Source: Fragilariopsis cylindrus CCMP1102
Lineage: Eukaryota; Bacillariophyta; Bacillariophyceae; Bacillariales; Bacillariaceae
DNA: 64,000 nucleotides
Reading direction: 5' to 3'
Assembly (NCBI GenBank): GCA_900095095.1
Contig: FMBT01000446.1
Location: forward strand, 38,995-102,994
The position numbers were made by a program, and so were the translations under genes. Position 1 is the stretch's first letter. Every line of letters begins with the position of its first letter. The notes beneath the pieces are model-generated. The model did not search any database and was not told the origin of the DNA. It saw only the letters and a list, made by a program, of their open reading frames with translations. Shown here one piece after another: positions 23,494 through 34,988 of the stretch.

Positions 23494-25674
23494 TTATTCA
23501 AAATCATCGTCGCAAAGCATACACATCTGGGCGTGTTCAATTAAGGCGTATTCGAATCCATCCACTAAGGCATTCAACGAGGCAGATACAATGTTTGTAT
23601 CTACGCTGACGGTTGTCCATTTTTCCTTCGTTATTGTATCTTGGAAATCAATCAATACTCGTGTTACTGCCTCTGTGGCCGCATTTGGATTCAAAATTCG
23701 AACCTTATAATCCATCAGTTCAACAGATTTCAAAGACGGATGAGACGGTGTGAGAGCCTTCTTTAACGCCCTTGTCAAGGCGTCAACGGGACCCACTCCG
23801 TCACTAACTTCAAGGACCTCGGCAAATGCCAAGTCCGAATTATCTTCTTCATAGTTAGCAACGGTCCGGACTTTTATGGTAGCTCGTGCTGTCGTTCGAG
23901 CATCGCGGGAGGTCACCAATCGACTTGCGCTGTCTATATTCTGATCGTGAGTTTGTGCCGTATAATCAAGGACTTGAAAAGGAGGACAGTATCCTTGGCT
24001 ACCATATAGGATCAACAAATGTACCGATGCATCTGCTCCCTCGAATTGATATCCCATATTCTCAAGCTCCTTTACTCGATTCAATACAGCCAACGAACGG
24101 TCTGACTTTTGTCCTGCGTCCATACTGTTTCCAAATATGTCTTGCATCTTCCCCAGGATGTTTTGTCTTCCGCTCAATTCAGAGATCAAAACTCTCATTT
24201 CGTTACCGATTGATTTCGGCTCAACATGCTGATACGATAAAGGCGACCGTTCCATCGCTGCGACATGTAGTCCTCCCTTATGAGCGAATGCACTTTTACC
24301 AACGTATGGGGACGCGATATTAGGGCTGCGGTTCAAGACCTCATCTACGAAACGAGACAGTTGTGTCAGCTCGGTCAATTTGTCACTGCAAGTCATCTCT
24401 GTTTCGACGTGAATAGCTAGACTTGGAACAATGGAACACAGATCGGCGTTGCCCGTTCTTTCTCCAATTCCGTTTATTGTCCCTTGGATTAACCCCACGC
24501 CCGCATGACACGATGCGATACTATTGGCAACAGCCATGCCACAATCGTTGTGACAATGGATACCGATGGTACAGAAGGGGTCGAAGTGCTTTACAACAGA
24601 CTTGGAAATATCTGTAACCTCCCATGGCATACTTCCCCCGTTGGTATCACACATAACTAAGCACTTAGCCCCAGCGTCTGCTGCAGTTTCGCAACATTTC
24701 ATTGCGTATTCAGGATCAGCCTTGTGCCCGTCGAAAAAATGTTCAAGATCGACTAGAACAGTTTTCCCCAAACCAGCCAAGTACGCAACAGAATCGTGTA
24801 TCATTTCTAAGTTTTCTTCTCGTGTCGCTCTCAGAATTTCGGTGACCTGCCATGAATGGGCCTTAACAACCATACATACAGTAGGTACGTCGGAATCGAT
24901 GAGGGCTTGGATTTGTGGATCATCTTCGACAGCGACATTTTTACGACGACTTGAACCAAATGCAACAAGCTTTGCGCGGGCGTGTTCTGGTAATTCAAGC
25001 TGAGCTCGTTTGAAGAATTCCAAATCCTTCAATCAGAAAAGATGGAATGAAATAAATACAAACAAATCAGAAAATCCATAATTTTTTTATATTAGTGATG
25101 TGTATTTTATTATATATACAGTACTTCCAATTTACAATTAAACTTATATATCGTACAACAACAATACGATATCAATACAACAACATATAAAACATACCTT
25201 TGGATTTGAACCAGGCCATCCTGCTTCGATATAATCAACATCAAATGCTGCAAGACGGGTCGCGATCTTGAGTTTATCATCACACGAAGCGGATATCGAT
25301 TCTCCTTGAGTACCATCTCGCAGTGTCGTATCGAATACTAAACATTCCTTTGGACCTTTCACAAAACTTGCTAGTTTTGACGATGAAATTTTTGGTGCTG
25401 CAGTGTGTTTTAATAAAGACTTTTCTACCCAGTCGTCGTTGTCGTCGCTGCTGCTGCTGATTATGTTTTGATATTTGTTGTTGTTGGTAGTGGCTATGGT
25501 TGTATAGGAAGAAGATTGATCTTCTATCTGCGATAATAGTTGTGTTCCTATAGCAAAATATTTGTTATCGTTAACAAATGCATCGGTCGATGACGACGAA
25601 AATAACACAAATAATAGTATGTAAATAGGACCACTCATTATAACGTCTTGAAATGACAACAACTTCGGCATCAT
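23494..25674 (-). CDS. cimA: (R)-citramalate synthase, plastid-type precursor
   Basis: Two exons, 25674-25198 and 25026-23494 (intron 171 nt, donor AAG|GTATGT), give 669 residues. The signal peptide [18 protein letters not shown] ends in a diatom-type AF site, so plastid import is likely. The DRE-TIM metallolyase domain shows [13 protein letters not shown] (about 115-126), the junction [13 protein letters not shown] across the intron, and the metal ligands HCHND (316-320). The long C-terminus is a LeuA-type allosteric/dimerisation domain (about 500-660). The TLRDGTQGE...[15 protein letters not shown] signature is closer to the citramalate synthase branch (pyruvate plus acetyl-CoA) than to 2-isopropylmalate synthase; that assignment rests on family knowledge. 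It would feed isoleucine synthesis without threonine. The C-terminal domain suggests feedback inhibition by isoleucine. Confidence 0.88.
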
Positions 25675-26430
25675 ATGAACACTTTAATATTTGATGCGGT
25701 ACTGAAACGAAGTCGAGATGTCGGGATGTTGTGTGGCACAATGAAAATAAGAGGGATTCTACAATTTTTGTATTTGCTTTACATGTCAAGTCTTCCTTGG
25801 GGGTGTTTGTGAAGTTTATTGCAGGAGTTGATCTACTTGTACCGAAGACAGAAGGAATACAAAAAAAAAATAGCAGGTATCTTCCAAATCTGGCTTGATG
25901 GTTTGCTTCCGATGTCTTCGACCAAGCGATTTGGGTGGTGACTGGTTGAAGAACAGATGTTTGTTTTCTTCGTTATAAGTATTCCGTGATTTACTTACTT
26001 GTAAATATTAATGAGTCCCGCGTGACTAAGGAATAAAAACAAGCATAAAAAAATACTCTCTTGTTGTATAATTATATAGTCATTAAGTCAATCAACTAAA
26101 GAGACAGATGCTACTACTGTGCAGAGCTAATCTACTAGTATTGTCTCTTGAAATAAAGTCTACATAGAAGCAAACGAAAATTAATGTCTCCAAAAAAGCT
26201 AGGTCCTATATCATTACATTATTCCTATACACATGCCACTCATCTTCAATTAAATATATATGTGTGTATCAATTTATAGTAGGATTTTGTCGATTCTTCA
26301 AGAATTGTAGGACGTAGTAATATAAAGTAGTAGGGTGTATGTTAGACTGATTCCGATGAATTGAGGATTCTAAGTCGTTTTCGTTTTTTTGAAAAATCTG
26401 ACATCTGTGATTTGTATGCATTTGTATGCC
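25675..26430. other. Intergenic region, citramalate synthase promoter and FBPase 3' side
   Basis: About 755 bp containing an A9 run near 25861 and AT-rich DNA. No gene supported. Confidence 0.5.
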
Positions 26431-28414
26431 TTACTTAGCCACCCCAAATTCACCTATTGTTTCTGCCGTATCTCCCTCTTTATCTTCATTGAGTGAGGAG
26501 TCGCTGTTATGACTACCCAAATTATCGATGGGTGATGAAGATTCATCATCATCTAAAACCTCTGCGCCCTTCAATCGAGCTTTGCATCGGGCGATTAATT
26601 CAGGGTCGTTACTTTCTACATAGTACCTTCGCATTTCCAAAACGTCATCGCGACTACCCAGAATACAAGGAACGCGTTGATGTACCGATGTAGGTGGGAT
26701 ATTCATTATGCGATTTTTCCCTGTGAGAGCCAAACCACCCGCCTAAAAGTAATGAATTTGAGAGCACGAAAAGCAAAGCATTAAACAAGATGAAAAAGAA
26801 GCTTTTTTCTACAGAAATCAATGTTGGCAATATCCTTCCTTACCTGCTCTAGTATGAAGGCCATAGGTGCGGCCTCATAAAGTAAACGCAGTTTGCCGTC
26901 TGGATTCCTTTTGTCAGCAGGGTATCCAAAAATTCCTCCGTATTGCAAGGTTCTGTGAACGTCTCCAACCATCGATCCGATGTAGCGACTCGAGTAGCGA
27001 GATTTAGTATCCCCCTGTCATTATTATAGTCGTGAAAACGATCATGGAAGAAGTAAAAGAATGAGAATATTAGTATTGAACGAGTTTGCGTGTTAATATA
27101 TAGTAGTTTTCCTGGAGGTACAAAGAGGCTTTATAAAACATAACATTGAAATCACCCTTCCAACCGGTGCAATCATTTCAAACGTACCAAACCCTGTTGG
27201 ATATCAGTTATATACAGTTGTAGTGGCCGATCCCAGTCCCAGCGATTGGCTTCATTAAATGAATAGATCTTGCCTCTTGGTGGAATCTTCATATCAGCAT
27301 GAGTAAGGATAAATTCACCTATATTTTCGTCGAGAGTAAACCCATAAACGCCGGCGCCTAATGTGAAAACGAACGACGTCGCAGATGAATAAAGACAGTA
27401 TCCAGCCGCCACCAGATTGTTTCCTGGCTGAAGAGTATCTTGTAGACATTTTTCTTCCATCTTGACGCTGTCGCTCAAGTCTTCGATATCCTCAATAGAA
27501 CATTCTGCTTGATCGAAGATCCCAAAAATCGTACCGACTGGAATACCCGCATCGACATTAGAAGAACCATCTAAAGGATCGAATACGGCGACATAACGTC
27601 CGGTGTCTTCGAGGAGGATTTCACTGGAGGAGACAGAATTGCCCATGATATCAACTGGTCTATCCTCTTCTTCGCTGGCAAGAGTTGTTAATTGTCCACT
27701 CCATCTTAACGCATTTTTCAACACGTCGTTTGATATAACATCCAGCTTTTTCTGCTCTTCTCCCTGTATATTGATTGAGCCGCCTCCATCTTCCAAGCCC
27801 GTAATACCAGTAAGAGAACTTCTTCTTACCAGATTGCTCAAAGTTTTACATGCCACTTGTAGGGAGGTGAAGACTGGAGAAAAATGATATAGATATTATA
27901 TAGATCATGAGTAAATGGATTATAAAACATACAACAGCAAAATGTTGGTACAATAAAGGAAAGCAGTGACTATTAGATATTGCTTGTCAACGTACTGCTT
28001 TCGATTTCTTCTAAATCTGGGTTTGCCCGAACCATTTCCTTCACTGCATATCGGAAAACGAAATAAAAATAAAAATAGAAAAATTGCGTAGATATATCGT
28101 GAGTTAACCACAAAATAGCATAAAGACAAAAATTCATTGATTGATTGAATTAATTATCGGTTCGCTTGCAACGTACTGTATCTCGATAATGTCACACCAG
28201 TCTCCACACATACATCCGCTTGAAGAGGGCAGATCCATCGCGGATCAGGAAGTTCGAACGGGTCATTTTCATCTAGGATTGTTTCTCTGATGTTCGTCGT
28301 GCTTCGGGATCTTCCAGCTAATGTACGCGTGACGAAGGCATCTACTCCGAAAGGAAAAACCACATTCAGGAATACGGAAGTAAGTTGAAGATATAGTACT
28401 GCAATCCACTTCAT
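26431..28414 (-). CDS. Fructose-1,6-bisphosphatase, plastid-type precursor
   Basis: Five exons: 28414-28177, 28043-27996 (a 48-nt microexon), 27873-27188, 27014-26844 and 26742-26431, giving 484 residues with matching phases. Signal peptide plus GVDAF|VTRT supports plastid import. Class I FBPase hallmarks are the N-terminal RYMKEMV...DLEEIESIF, metal/phosphate motif DPLDGSSN (194-201), [29 protein letters not shown] and EQAGG. After DPLDGSSN there is an insertion with two cysteines (Cys220 and Cys238), placed like the redox loop of plant chloroplast FBPase that thioredoxin f reduces; the third plant cysteine is absent. It hydrolyses fructose-1,6-bisphosphate in the Calvin cycle or gluconeogenesis. 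The C-terminus carries an unusual acidic tail of about 55 residues. The ATG at 28414 is chosen because the upstream extension has no ATG. Confidence 0.92.
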
Positions 28415-28907
28415 TGTTGGTAGTGTTAGATACAAATATGTCAGGTATAGTAATTTATATGAACGATCCTTTTTCTTTTTCGCTCAGATGCACATAAAGA
28501 TTATGTACAAAAAAATATTGTATCGCCGTATGTATTAGATTATGATGAACGTACGGTACAACACCTACAAACACAGGCCAGCAGAACAAGAATATTTTAG
28601 CTCGTTTTATGTCCGTTATGTGTTGTTTGCTGTTTGCTTTTAATACTACAATTGAAGTAGATCGAACATTCTTGGATCTTTCCTGATACAGTAGAAAGAA
28701 TAAAGAAGTGTCAACAATCATCCAATCAACCGTAAAATTAAAGATGACGACGCAAGAAATTATTTCTAAAGGGTTTAAGTTTTGTTTTTTGTTTTTAGAA
28801 AGCGAAGCCCTGTCTCATTAAGAAATTCGGAGGCGACAGGAATATTATGTTATATAATAATATTAGTATTTTTGCATCATATTATAGTTTATATTATGGT
28901 ATTATAT

Positions 28908-28910
<3 letters not shown>

Positions 28911-28939
<29 letters not shown>
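28911..28939. repeat. (TA)n microsatellite
   Basis: About 14 AT units. Confidence 0.9.
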
Positions 28940-28942
<3 letters not shown>

Positions 28943-28955
28943 TAGATACTAGCGT

Positions 28956-28987
<32 letters not shown>

Positions 28988-29005
28988 AGGGGGAGGGAGG
29001 GAGAG
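28956..29005. repeat. (GA)n tract followed by G-rich run
   Basis: About 12 GA units lead directly into G7-A-GG-GGG-A-GGG-A-GGG-A, giving four or more close G-runs on the plus strand and a long polypurine strand. Confidence 0.85.
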
Positions 29006-29083
29006 CGATAGGATCTAATTATCTATCTCGCACTATTTGATTTTGGCCAAACAAGGAACATACTTGTACCACAGGTTATGATT

Positions 29084-29190
29084 AAAACAAAACAAAACAA
29101 AAACAAAACAAAACAAAACAATACAATACAATACAATACAATACAATACAAAACAAAGCAAAACAGAGCAAAACAAAACAGAACAGAACA
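29084..29190. repeat. AAACA/ATACA pentanucleotide repeat
   Basis: About 20 units of AAACA, six ATACA units in a block, then degenerate AAAGCA/AGAACA units. Confidence 0.9.
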
Positions 29191-29585
29191 AAGAGGTAAT
29201 CTATGGGCATCCAATCAGTAGACGTCCTCCACACTTCTTGCCCTTGTTTGCACCAACCCTGGACCCAAAAAATAAAGAAATTAGATTGCAGAAAACAATT
29301 TTGATACTTCAGATTTCATTTCATTTCAATTGATGTGCATATTCTTGCGTAAAACTTAGCACTCTTTGATTGTGGTGTACCTATCATACTTTATGAGGCC
29401 CCTTTGGTTTTTTGTCGCTATTCTGAGGTATCAATGAAACATGGAAAGGTTTTCTCCATCGCGTCTGTTTACCTAAATTGATAATACCTGATGATGACTT
29501 GGGAAAGAAAAATATTGAAAGTGTCTTAAGATAGATAATGTATAATTGTAATTTTATGGATTATAATCCTATTATATATATAGAT

Positions 29586-31911
29586 CTATTCCTGCCACTG
29601 CCAATTATTTGATGGCGTCCTACGAACTGGGGCTGGCATACATGTCTGCGATGACGTTTTACTCAACGTCGGCATCGTCGTGGTCTGCGGCGCCAAGGCA
29701 ACCTCACTCCTCCCAATTCCCGACAAAGGTAGAATTGGGTATTTACTGGTTTTGTTCTTATCGACACCACTATCACGACGAATCTTTTCGGTAGGTAGAT
29801 GTGCAAATGATCCGTCGTTGCTATTAGAACTGTTGTTCCAGCTTATCACAAGAGATTTACGAGTTGGCGTGTGGTCGCTGCTAAAGCTGCTCCTACTGGA
29901 AGAATGGTGAGTCAGATTATCTAAGGAAGTGTTGTGTTTTGATATCGATGCTGAGGCTGATAGTAAAGGCGAGGATAGCAAGAGAGACGATGGAGGTGGT
30001 AGTACCGGTGGCATAGGAGAAACTTCGTACTTGTATGGCTTTTATTCGTGCTATCCAATCGATAGCTACTATTACCACAATCGTGTATGCTACATAAGGA
30101 TTCCATGTCGGAAGCTAAGGATTTAGCATCGTCGTCGTCGTCGTCATCATCGTCATCATCATCGGTGTTGTCGTTGATGCTCAAGGCTCCGAATGAACTA
30201 TCGTGCGAGAGCAGTGACTCTGTTCGGCAGGGGTAGTGAACCGCAACGATCTATTCATTGACGAATGTGAACTCTTTCGAAGAAGATTATTTGGCTTAGG
30301 ATCAGAATTAAAGAAATCTGAAGTCAATTGCAAGGGGATACTCCTAATATCGGGTTGGATGATTTGCATCAAAGAAGAATCTCATTTTGTTGTTTTTCCT
30401 GTGATGCAGCCACAGCCATTTGTTGCAGATTCGAACAGCGTTTCACGACTGGTTCTCTGGGGGAGAGTACACCTCGAGCTTGACAACGTGATCTTTGAGG
30501 TGGGGACGGACGAGCTTTGCATCCATTGTCGTTGATATTGCTATTGTTATCGTTATGCTGTTGGTGTGACTGTCCTGGGTTTTCGAGTGTTTCTTGCCAA
30601 AGACATTATACCTGGCTTCAGTAGCATTATACGTTGTGTAGCAGCCTTGGCCGCCACGATGTTTGCCGCATCCGCGGAAAACTTCGTTACACTGTTCCGG
30701 CGACGAAATGGTCCTCCTCTCCGAGACTGCTGATGCTGTGGGTGTTGGGGCACCGCTGCATCAGGATCTCCATAACCATAATCAATTGGTGGATCCGTGG
30801 AGGATGATCGTGAGGGAACGTCATCGGGATCTCCATAACCATAATCAATTGGTGGATCTGTGGAGGATGATCGTGAGGGAACGTCATCGGGATCTCCATA
30901 ACCATAATCAATTGGTGGATCCGTGGAGGATGATCGTGAGGGAACGCAATCAGGATCTCCATAACCATAATCAATTGGATCCGAGGAGGATGTAGAGGAT
31001 TGTGAGTGCGAGGGAACGTCATCAGGATAAAAAAACCCAGAATCAATTGGATCAGTATCGCTATCGCTATCACTATCTAGCGCATCTGAGAGTTCCTGCT
31101 GATCTTTCTCCCGTTGCTGTTTCTGCTGTATCTGTTGTTCAGGTCCGTTGTTGATATGCAATCGTTGGTATGCTTCCTGTGCCTTTCGAAGATATTCCTT
31201 ACTGCTCTTTGTGTGATGGAAACTAATACCGCCCGCTTCTTTGCGACGTTTCTTAGCTATCTTTCTTAACGACGGTGACGATACGATAGTAGGAGGTGTG
31301 GGTATATCGTTATCTTTATCGTCATCGCTTTTGCTGTTGTCATTCGGCGGAACATCGTCACCACTGTCATCACTGTCGCTATCAACTGGTTGTTGTTGAT
31401 GAGGTCTTTGTCCCGCCTCTTGTTGACATTGACCACCGCCATATTGCTGCTGCTGTTGCTGCTGCTGTTGCTGACAGTCGATTCCGTTCGTTGCAGCAGC
31501 ATCCTTCAATGACTTACTCATCACCTCCAACGCACGATGAACGATATTGCAAGAGGGGGTGGTGTTGATGGTGTTGATGATGTTGTTGTCGCCCGCCACT
31601 GCTACTGCTACTGCTACTCCCACAGATTTACTCGTATTGGATGTACAATTAAAGTACGATGACGATGTATTACGTCGTCTTCGGATACTATCACTCTTCT
31701 TCATTAATGATGATGATGATGATCGATATTTCTGTTGATCGCGAAAATTTCTCGTTAAAGAAATGCTAAGTGTGTTGTTACTGCTACTTGTAGTCGTTGT
31801 GTCGTCGCCGTCTTCGTTCACGTCCACGTTGTCAGTAGTCGATAGACGGATGACACTAGGAACTTTCAGTGAAGACGCCCTGTCTTTATTAATAGAAGAT
31901 GATGCTAACAT
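29586..31911 (-). CDS. Low-complexity repeat protein, 3' half frame-broken
   Basis: ATG at 31911; 452 residues are open to 30553. The protein is Ser/Asn/Gln-rich with a polyglutamine stretch, an Asp-rich segment and three to four copies of a 21-residue repeat (DPPIDYGYGDPDDVPSRSSS). Downstream, down to 29586, protein-like low-complexity segments continue in alternating frames: CKARPSPPQRSRCQARGV near 30500, PLQLTSDFFNSDPKPNN near 30310, an Asp run near 30150, and SSRSSFSSDHTPTRKSL near 29880. This suggests one longer gene with several one-base breaks. No catalytic domain is visible and no family recognised. It could also be two genes. Confidence 0.5.
30765..31030 (-). repeat. 63-bp coding tandem repeat
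   Basis: Three near-identical 63-bp units and one or two degenerate flanking units encode the 21-residue repeat. Synonymous identity between units suggests recent expansion. Confidence 0.9.
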
Positions 31912-33118
31912 AACGGTACGCAGTGATTTATTATTATATATGTATCGCAATTCTATTATAATGCGCCTTGTATACAGTATTGAAATTTTTTATATGGAAA
32001 ATAAAATTTTAAATTCGCACTTTGAGGTATTGTTAAAAAACAAAAAAATCAGTAATAATTGAGATGACTTTTAAAACTTTGTTATTCGAAATAACGTAAG
32101 TTATGGGCGTTTGTTGTGTAAGCAATGTCACTACTGCTTGCAATGGTCGTATTTGACAGAAACTCTTCTTTTATTTGTTATCCTTTCTATTACAGTAGTG
32201 AGAAGAAGACTGTTTGGAGTCTTTCGTTTTTGTTCGCTATTCTTCGATGTGTTTATTATTGTTCAGGCAGTGTTGTAAATCGAAAAAATTAAAGAATGCC
32301 TACACCTGTTCAATTGAACACGGCGTTTAACTACACAACAAGACTAAACGCACTTCGCATAACAACGCTTAACAAACACGTTGCGCATGCATTACCAAAA
32401 CAAAAATGGTAAATTGAAAATGACTACCATAGTTAGGTAATTGACTTGTATCAGTTAAGACCTACTAATTATTATGGCCCGTTGTGAGCTTATATATATC
32501 ATCTAGGAATTGATTTTTGATTGGGCCTTCTTGCTCCCGAATCAGTGGTAGGTCTAAGTAATTCATTCACAGCCGTCACGCAACACAGAAGATGAATCTT
32601 TTGGAAATCTTCCCCAATCAACTGATGTCTGAAGCTTTTTTACTTCCCTTTGAAGCATGGTGATGTGAACTATAAATTATACTTTCTTCTAAAGGTCTTC
32701 TCCACTCTTTTATTGCACCATCTCCATGCACACCACACAGGTAACACACAACACCATGTTCAGGAAAACTCCCCCTCCCACCCTCCTCTTCCAACACAAA
32801 TGTTATCCTACCAAAGCCCACACTCATATCTTATATAATATGCCACTGGTAGCATAGTGGGAGCTTGATGCCATATGTTACGTTTCAGTTTGATTGATAG
32901 TAAAACCAGATAGAATAAGAATAGTATCCTGTTCGTAGTTTCATGTTCCCATTGAATGGATTTTGTTGAGATTGATGTATATTAGTGTGAGGTAGATTCT
33001 TATTGTCATTTCTTTTTGTCTATACTTTGTGCACAGTTGAAGAGGAGTGAGTGACTGCCATCCACAGTATTGTTTTGTTGGTTACGTTTCTAATTAAGGA
33101 AACTATCATCAATAAAGG
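31912..33118. other. Intergenic region
   Basis: About 1.2 kb AT-rich DNA between the low-complexity gene and the transposon block. No gene supported. Confidence 0.5.
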
Positions 33119-33413
33119 CTAGTGATTTATTTTGGCTGCCATCTTCCTTAGGCTTCTCTTGTTGCCATCTTCCTTAGAATTCTTGGAATCGTCGTCATCA
33201 TCTTTCTTAGTTGGCTCTTTGACGTCGTCGTTGTCTTTGTAGGAGGACTTGTCGTTGTTTTTGGTCAACTCATTGCCAGAGCTGAAGGATGAAGGGCTGG
33301 AGGATGAAGGTGGAAAGTGGGCCTCTTCAGTGAATTTTTGCCTCTTTGCTTGTGGAGTGACCTTAGTCCGTTTCTTTGACGGAATATTGTCTCTTGGTGG
33401 CGTTGGCTTTGAT
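33119..33413 (-). pseudogene. Fossil C-terminal tail of a LINE ORF3-like protein
   Basis: The minus strand reads PTPPRDNIPSKKRTKVTPQA, then a Ser/Pro stretch, an Asp/Lys-rich stretch and a TAG at 33119. Composition and order resemble the tail of the ORF at 51360-52923 (AKTATPKHTTDTPFATPSPK then acidic), but the sequence is diverged. It lies next to a fossil of the LINE ORF2 end, so I interpret it as a relic of the same old element. Only the tail is recognisable. Confidence 0.4.
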
Positions 33414-33455
33414 GCTGACTATGTTGTTGATTACTCTGTGTCTGTTTTATGAGCG

Positions 33456-33473
33456 GATGGTGATGGGTTGGTT
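33456..33473. repeat. Target-site duplication, left copy
   Basis: GATGGTGATGGGTTGGTT, identical to 34277-34294; the two copies bracket the truncated LINE. Confidence 0.9.
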
Positions 33474-34276
33474 TTTAATTTAACTCATTGATTTACTATG
33501 TAGTATAAATATATGTATATATATATGATGAGATACTCATAAATATATATAAGGCATATAAGTATATTTTATTAATCTAGCTAATTGCCTTTTTGTAGAT
33601 ATGTATAGCAGACTATAACGTCTTTAAACTCGCCTCCGATAAGTGAAGAATAATACAACTTCGGTAGAACGACAGTGATGGTGTGTATATGTATGTATGT
33701 ATATATGTATGGTGATTCGATGGTGGTGATTGTAAATGATATGTAATAGTATCAACACCTCTTCAATTGTAGTAGTAGGCCGGTTCCTCTTGTACTTGAT
33801 TTGAAAATAGAACTCGTTGGTGATGATATGGTTGTAAATAGAGCAGGGTATGGCACCTGTTCGGTGATTTCTTGTGTTTATAGAATTGTATGTTTGTAGA
33901 ATTTTATGTGTATGATGATGTTTGGTAGATTAGGTGTGGCTGCCTTATCGGGTAGTAGGGGTGGTCAACTGAAGGTGATTTTGGAATTAAGCAACTTATA
34001 CTTCGACGTCGTCTTGTGGTACTTCGTTGGCTGACTTATCGTCGTCTGAATCCGACGTGTCTTCATCCGACGTGTCTTCTTCCGATGAAATAATTTCCAA
34101 GGCGTTATCTGTGGTACTGCCTTTCTTTTCCGAGTTGGTTGTTGCTTCTTCTTCGAGAGTAAGCTTGACTTTCTTCTTTGGGGAAGGCGTTGCGAATGGT
34201 GTATCGGTAGTATGTTCTGGTGTGGCTGTCTTTGCCTTTCTTTTTTTATATTTGTTGGCTTGTAGATTGGCTTGTA
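33474..34276 (-). mobile_element. 5'-truncated LINE copy (3' end only)
   Basis: 803 bp nearly identical to 50839-51627 of the long LINE: the whole 3' UTR and the last roughly 80 codons of the coiled-coil ORF (frame disturbed by small indels). It starts at TTTAATTTAACTCATTGATT (3' end on the minus strand) and stops at TTGGCTTGTAG, followed by a short local repetition. Perfect 18-bp duplications flank it, the expected result of target-primed reverse transcription. High identity to 50.8 kb indicates a young insertion. Confidence 0.92.
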
Positions 34277-34294
34277 GATGGTGATGGGTTGGTT
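34277..34294. repeat. Target-site duplication, right copy
   Basis: Second copy of GATGGTGATGGGTTGGTT. Confidence 0.9.
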
Positions 34295-34748
34295 ATAATA
34301 TTCATTGGGTCTATTGTTCTTGTTAGGTGTTTCTTGGCAGCCAAGCAACTCCATGCCGAAGTTTCCCAGCTAATATATTTCTGTTTCAACCTTGTCATAA
34401 TATATGTGTCTTTGACATGGTGCCAGACAGACATCTGAGTTCTTTCCATGATTGCAATTGAAAATACGGATAACGAGTACCGGAGCATTTAATTTAGCTT
34501 TGCATGGATGAAGTTTCTCATGGATGCCAAGTAGGGGTTCAATCTTTGGTGAAGGGAGGTAGATATTGGTCCTTCATTGATGTGGGCAATTTTGCTACAA
34601 GAAGAATGCCATTGATTCCAGACTGCTAGTGGTAATAATTTGTGTATGATTGATGAAGCCTATCACTTACATGTTGGTCTACTTTTTGTGTGGTATTTTT
34701 GCTGTGCTATCTGCCATATCTTACCTCTTGGATTCCATCTTCCTAAAA
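34295..34748 (-). pseudogene. LINE ORF2 C-terminal fossil, left half (split by the copia element)
   Basis: The minus strand encodes LGRWNPRGKIWQIAQQKY and then IHKLLPLAVWNQW...KIAHINEGP. The long LINE at 53116-53562 has LGRWSRKWQVSQQQF and IHKLLLTAWDQW...KIAHSDEGP. Several frame breaks and stops show decay. The other half starts directly after the copia element at 40605. Confidence 0.8.
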
Positions 34749-34753
34749 CAAAG
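34749..34753. repeat. 5-bp target duplication of the copia element, left
   Basis: CAAAG directly before the LTR; the same five bases follow the other LTR at 40600-40604. Confidence 0.9.
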
Positions 34754-34988
34754 TGTTGAGATTCTAGTTTAGATAAGAGTTTGCTAGTTGTTAAGGTTGT
34801 TCTAAACGATTTATGAGTTCTATCTTAGGCTGTCCTTGAGACGCTGTGTTGCTTGTGCTAGTGGCGATAGGCATTTGTCGTTTGAATTGATGTTACTGTT
34901 TGTGTTTGACTGGCTTGTGTTACTGTTTGAATCGGTGCGTCGTAACGGTATTTGCGGTCTGTCCGTCGTACGGGTTAAGATTTCAACA
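34754..34988 (-). repeat. 3' LTR of the copia element
   Basis: 235 bp, TGTTGA...TCAACA; apparently identical to 40365-40599. It contains the last 56 codons and the stop of pol. A short purine run (GCAAGGGTG on the minus strand) abuts its inner edge as a possible polypurine tract. Confidence 0.95.

Larger units (their letters stand above)
28415..29585. other. Intergenic region rich in simple repeats
   Basis: About 1.17 kb between the FBPase start and the next minus-strand gene. It holds three simple-sequence tracts listed separately and no supported gene; the Cys/Phe-rich frame at 29023-29214 is only translated repeat. Confidence 0.6.

Noticed and set aside
29023-29214. Cys/Phe/Leu-rich minus-strand frame
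   Set aside because: It is simply the translated AAACA/ATACA repeat.
33249-33452. 67-residue plus-strand frame
   Set aside because: Antisense of the ORF3-like fossil tail.
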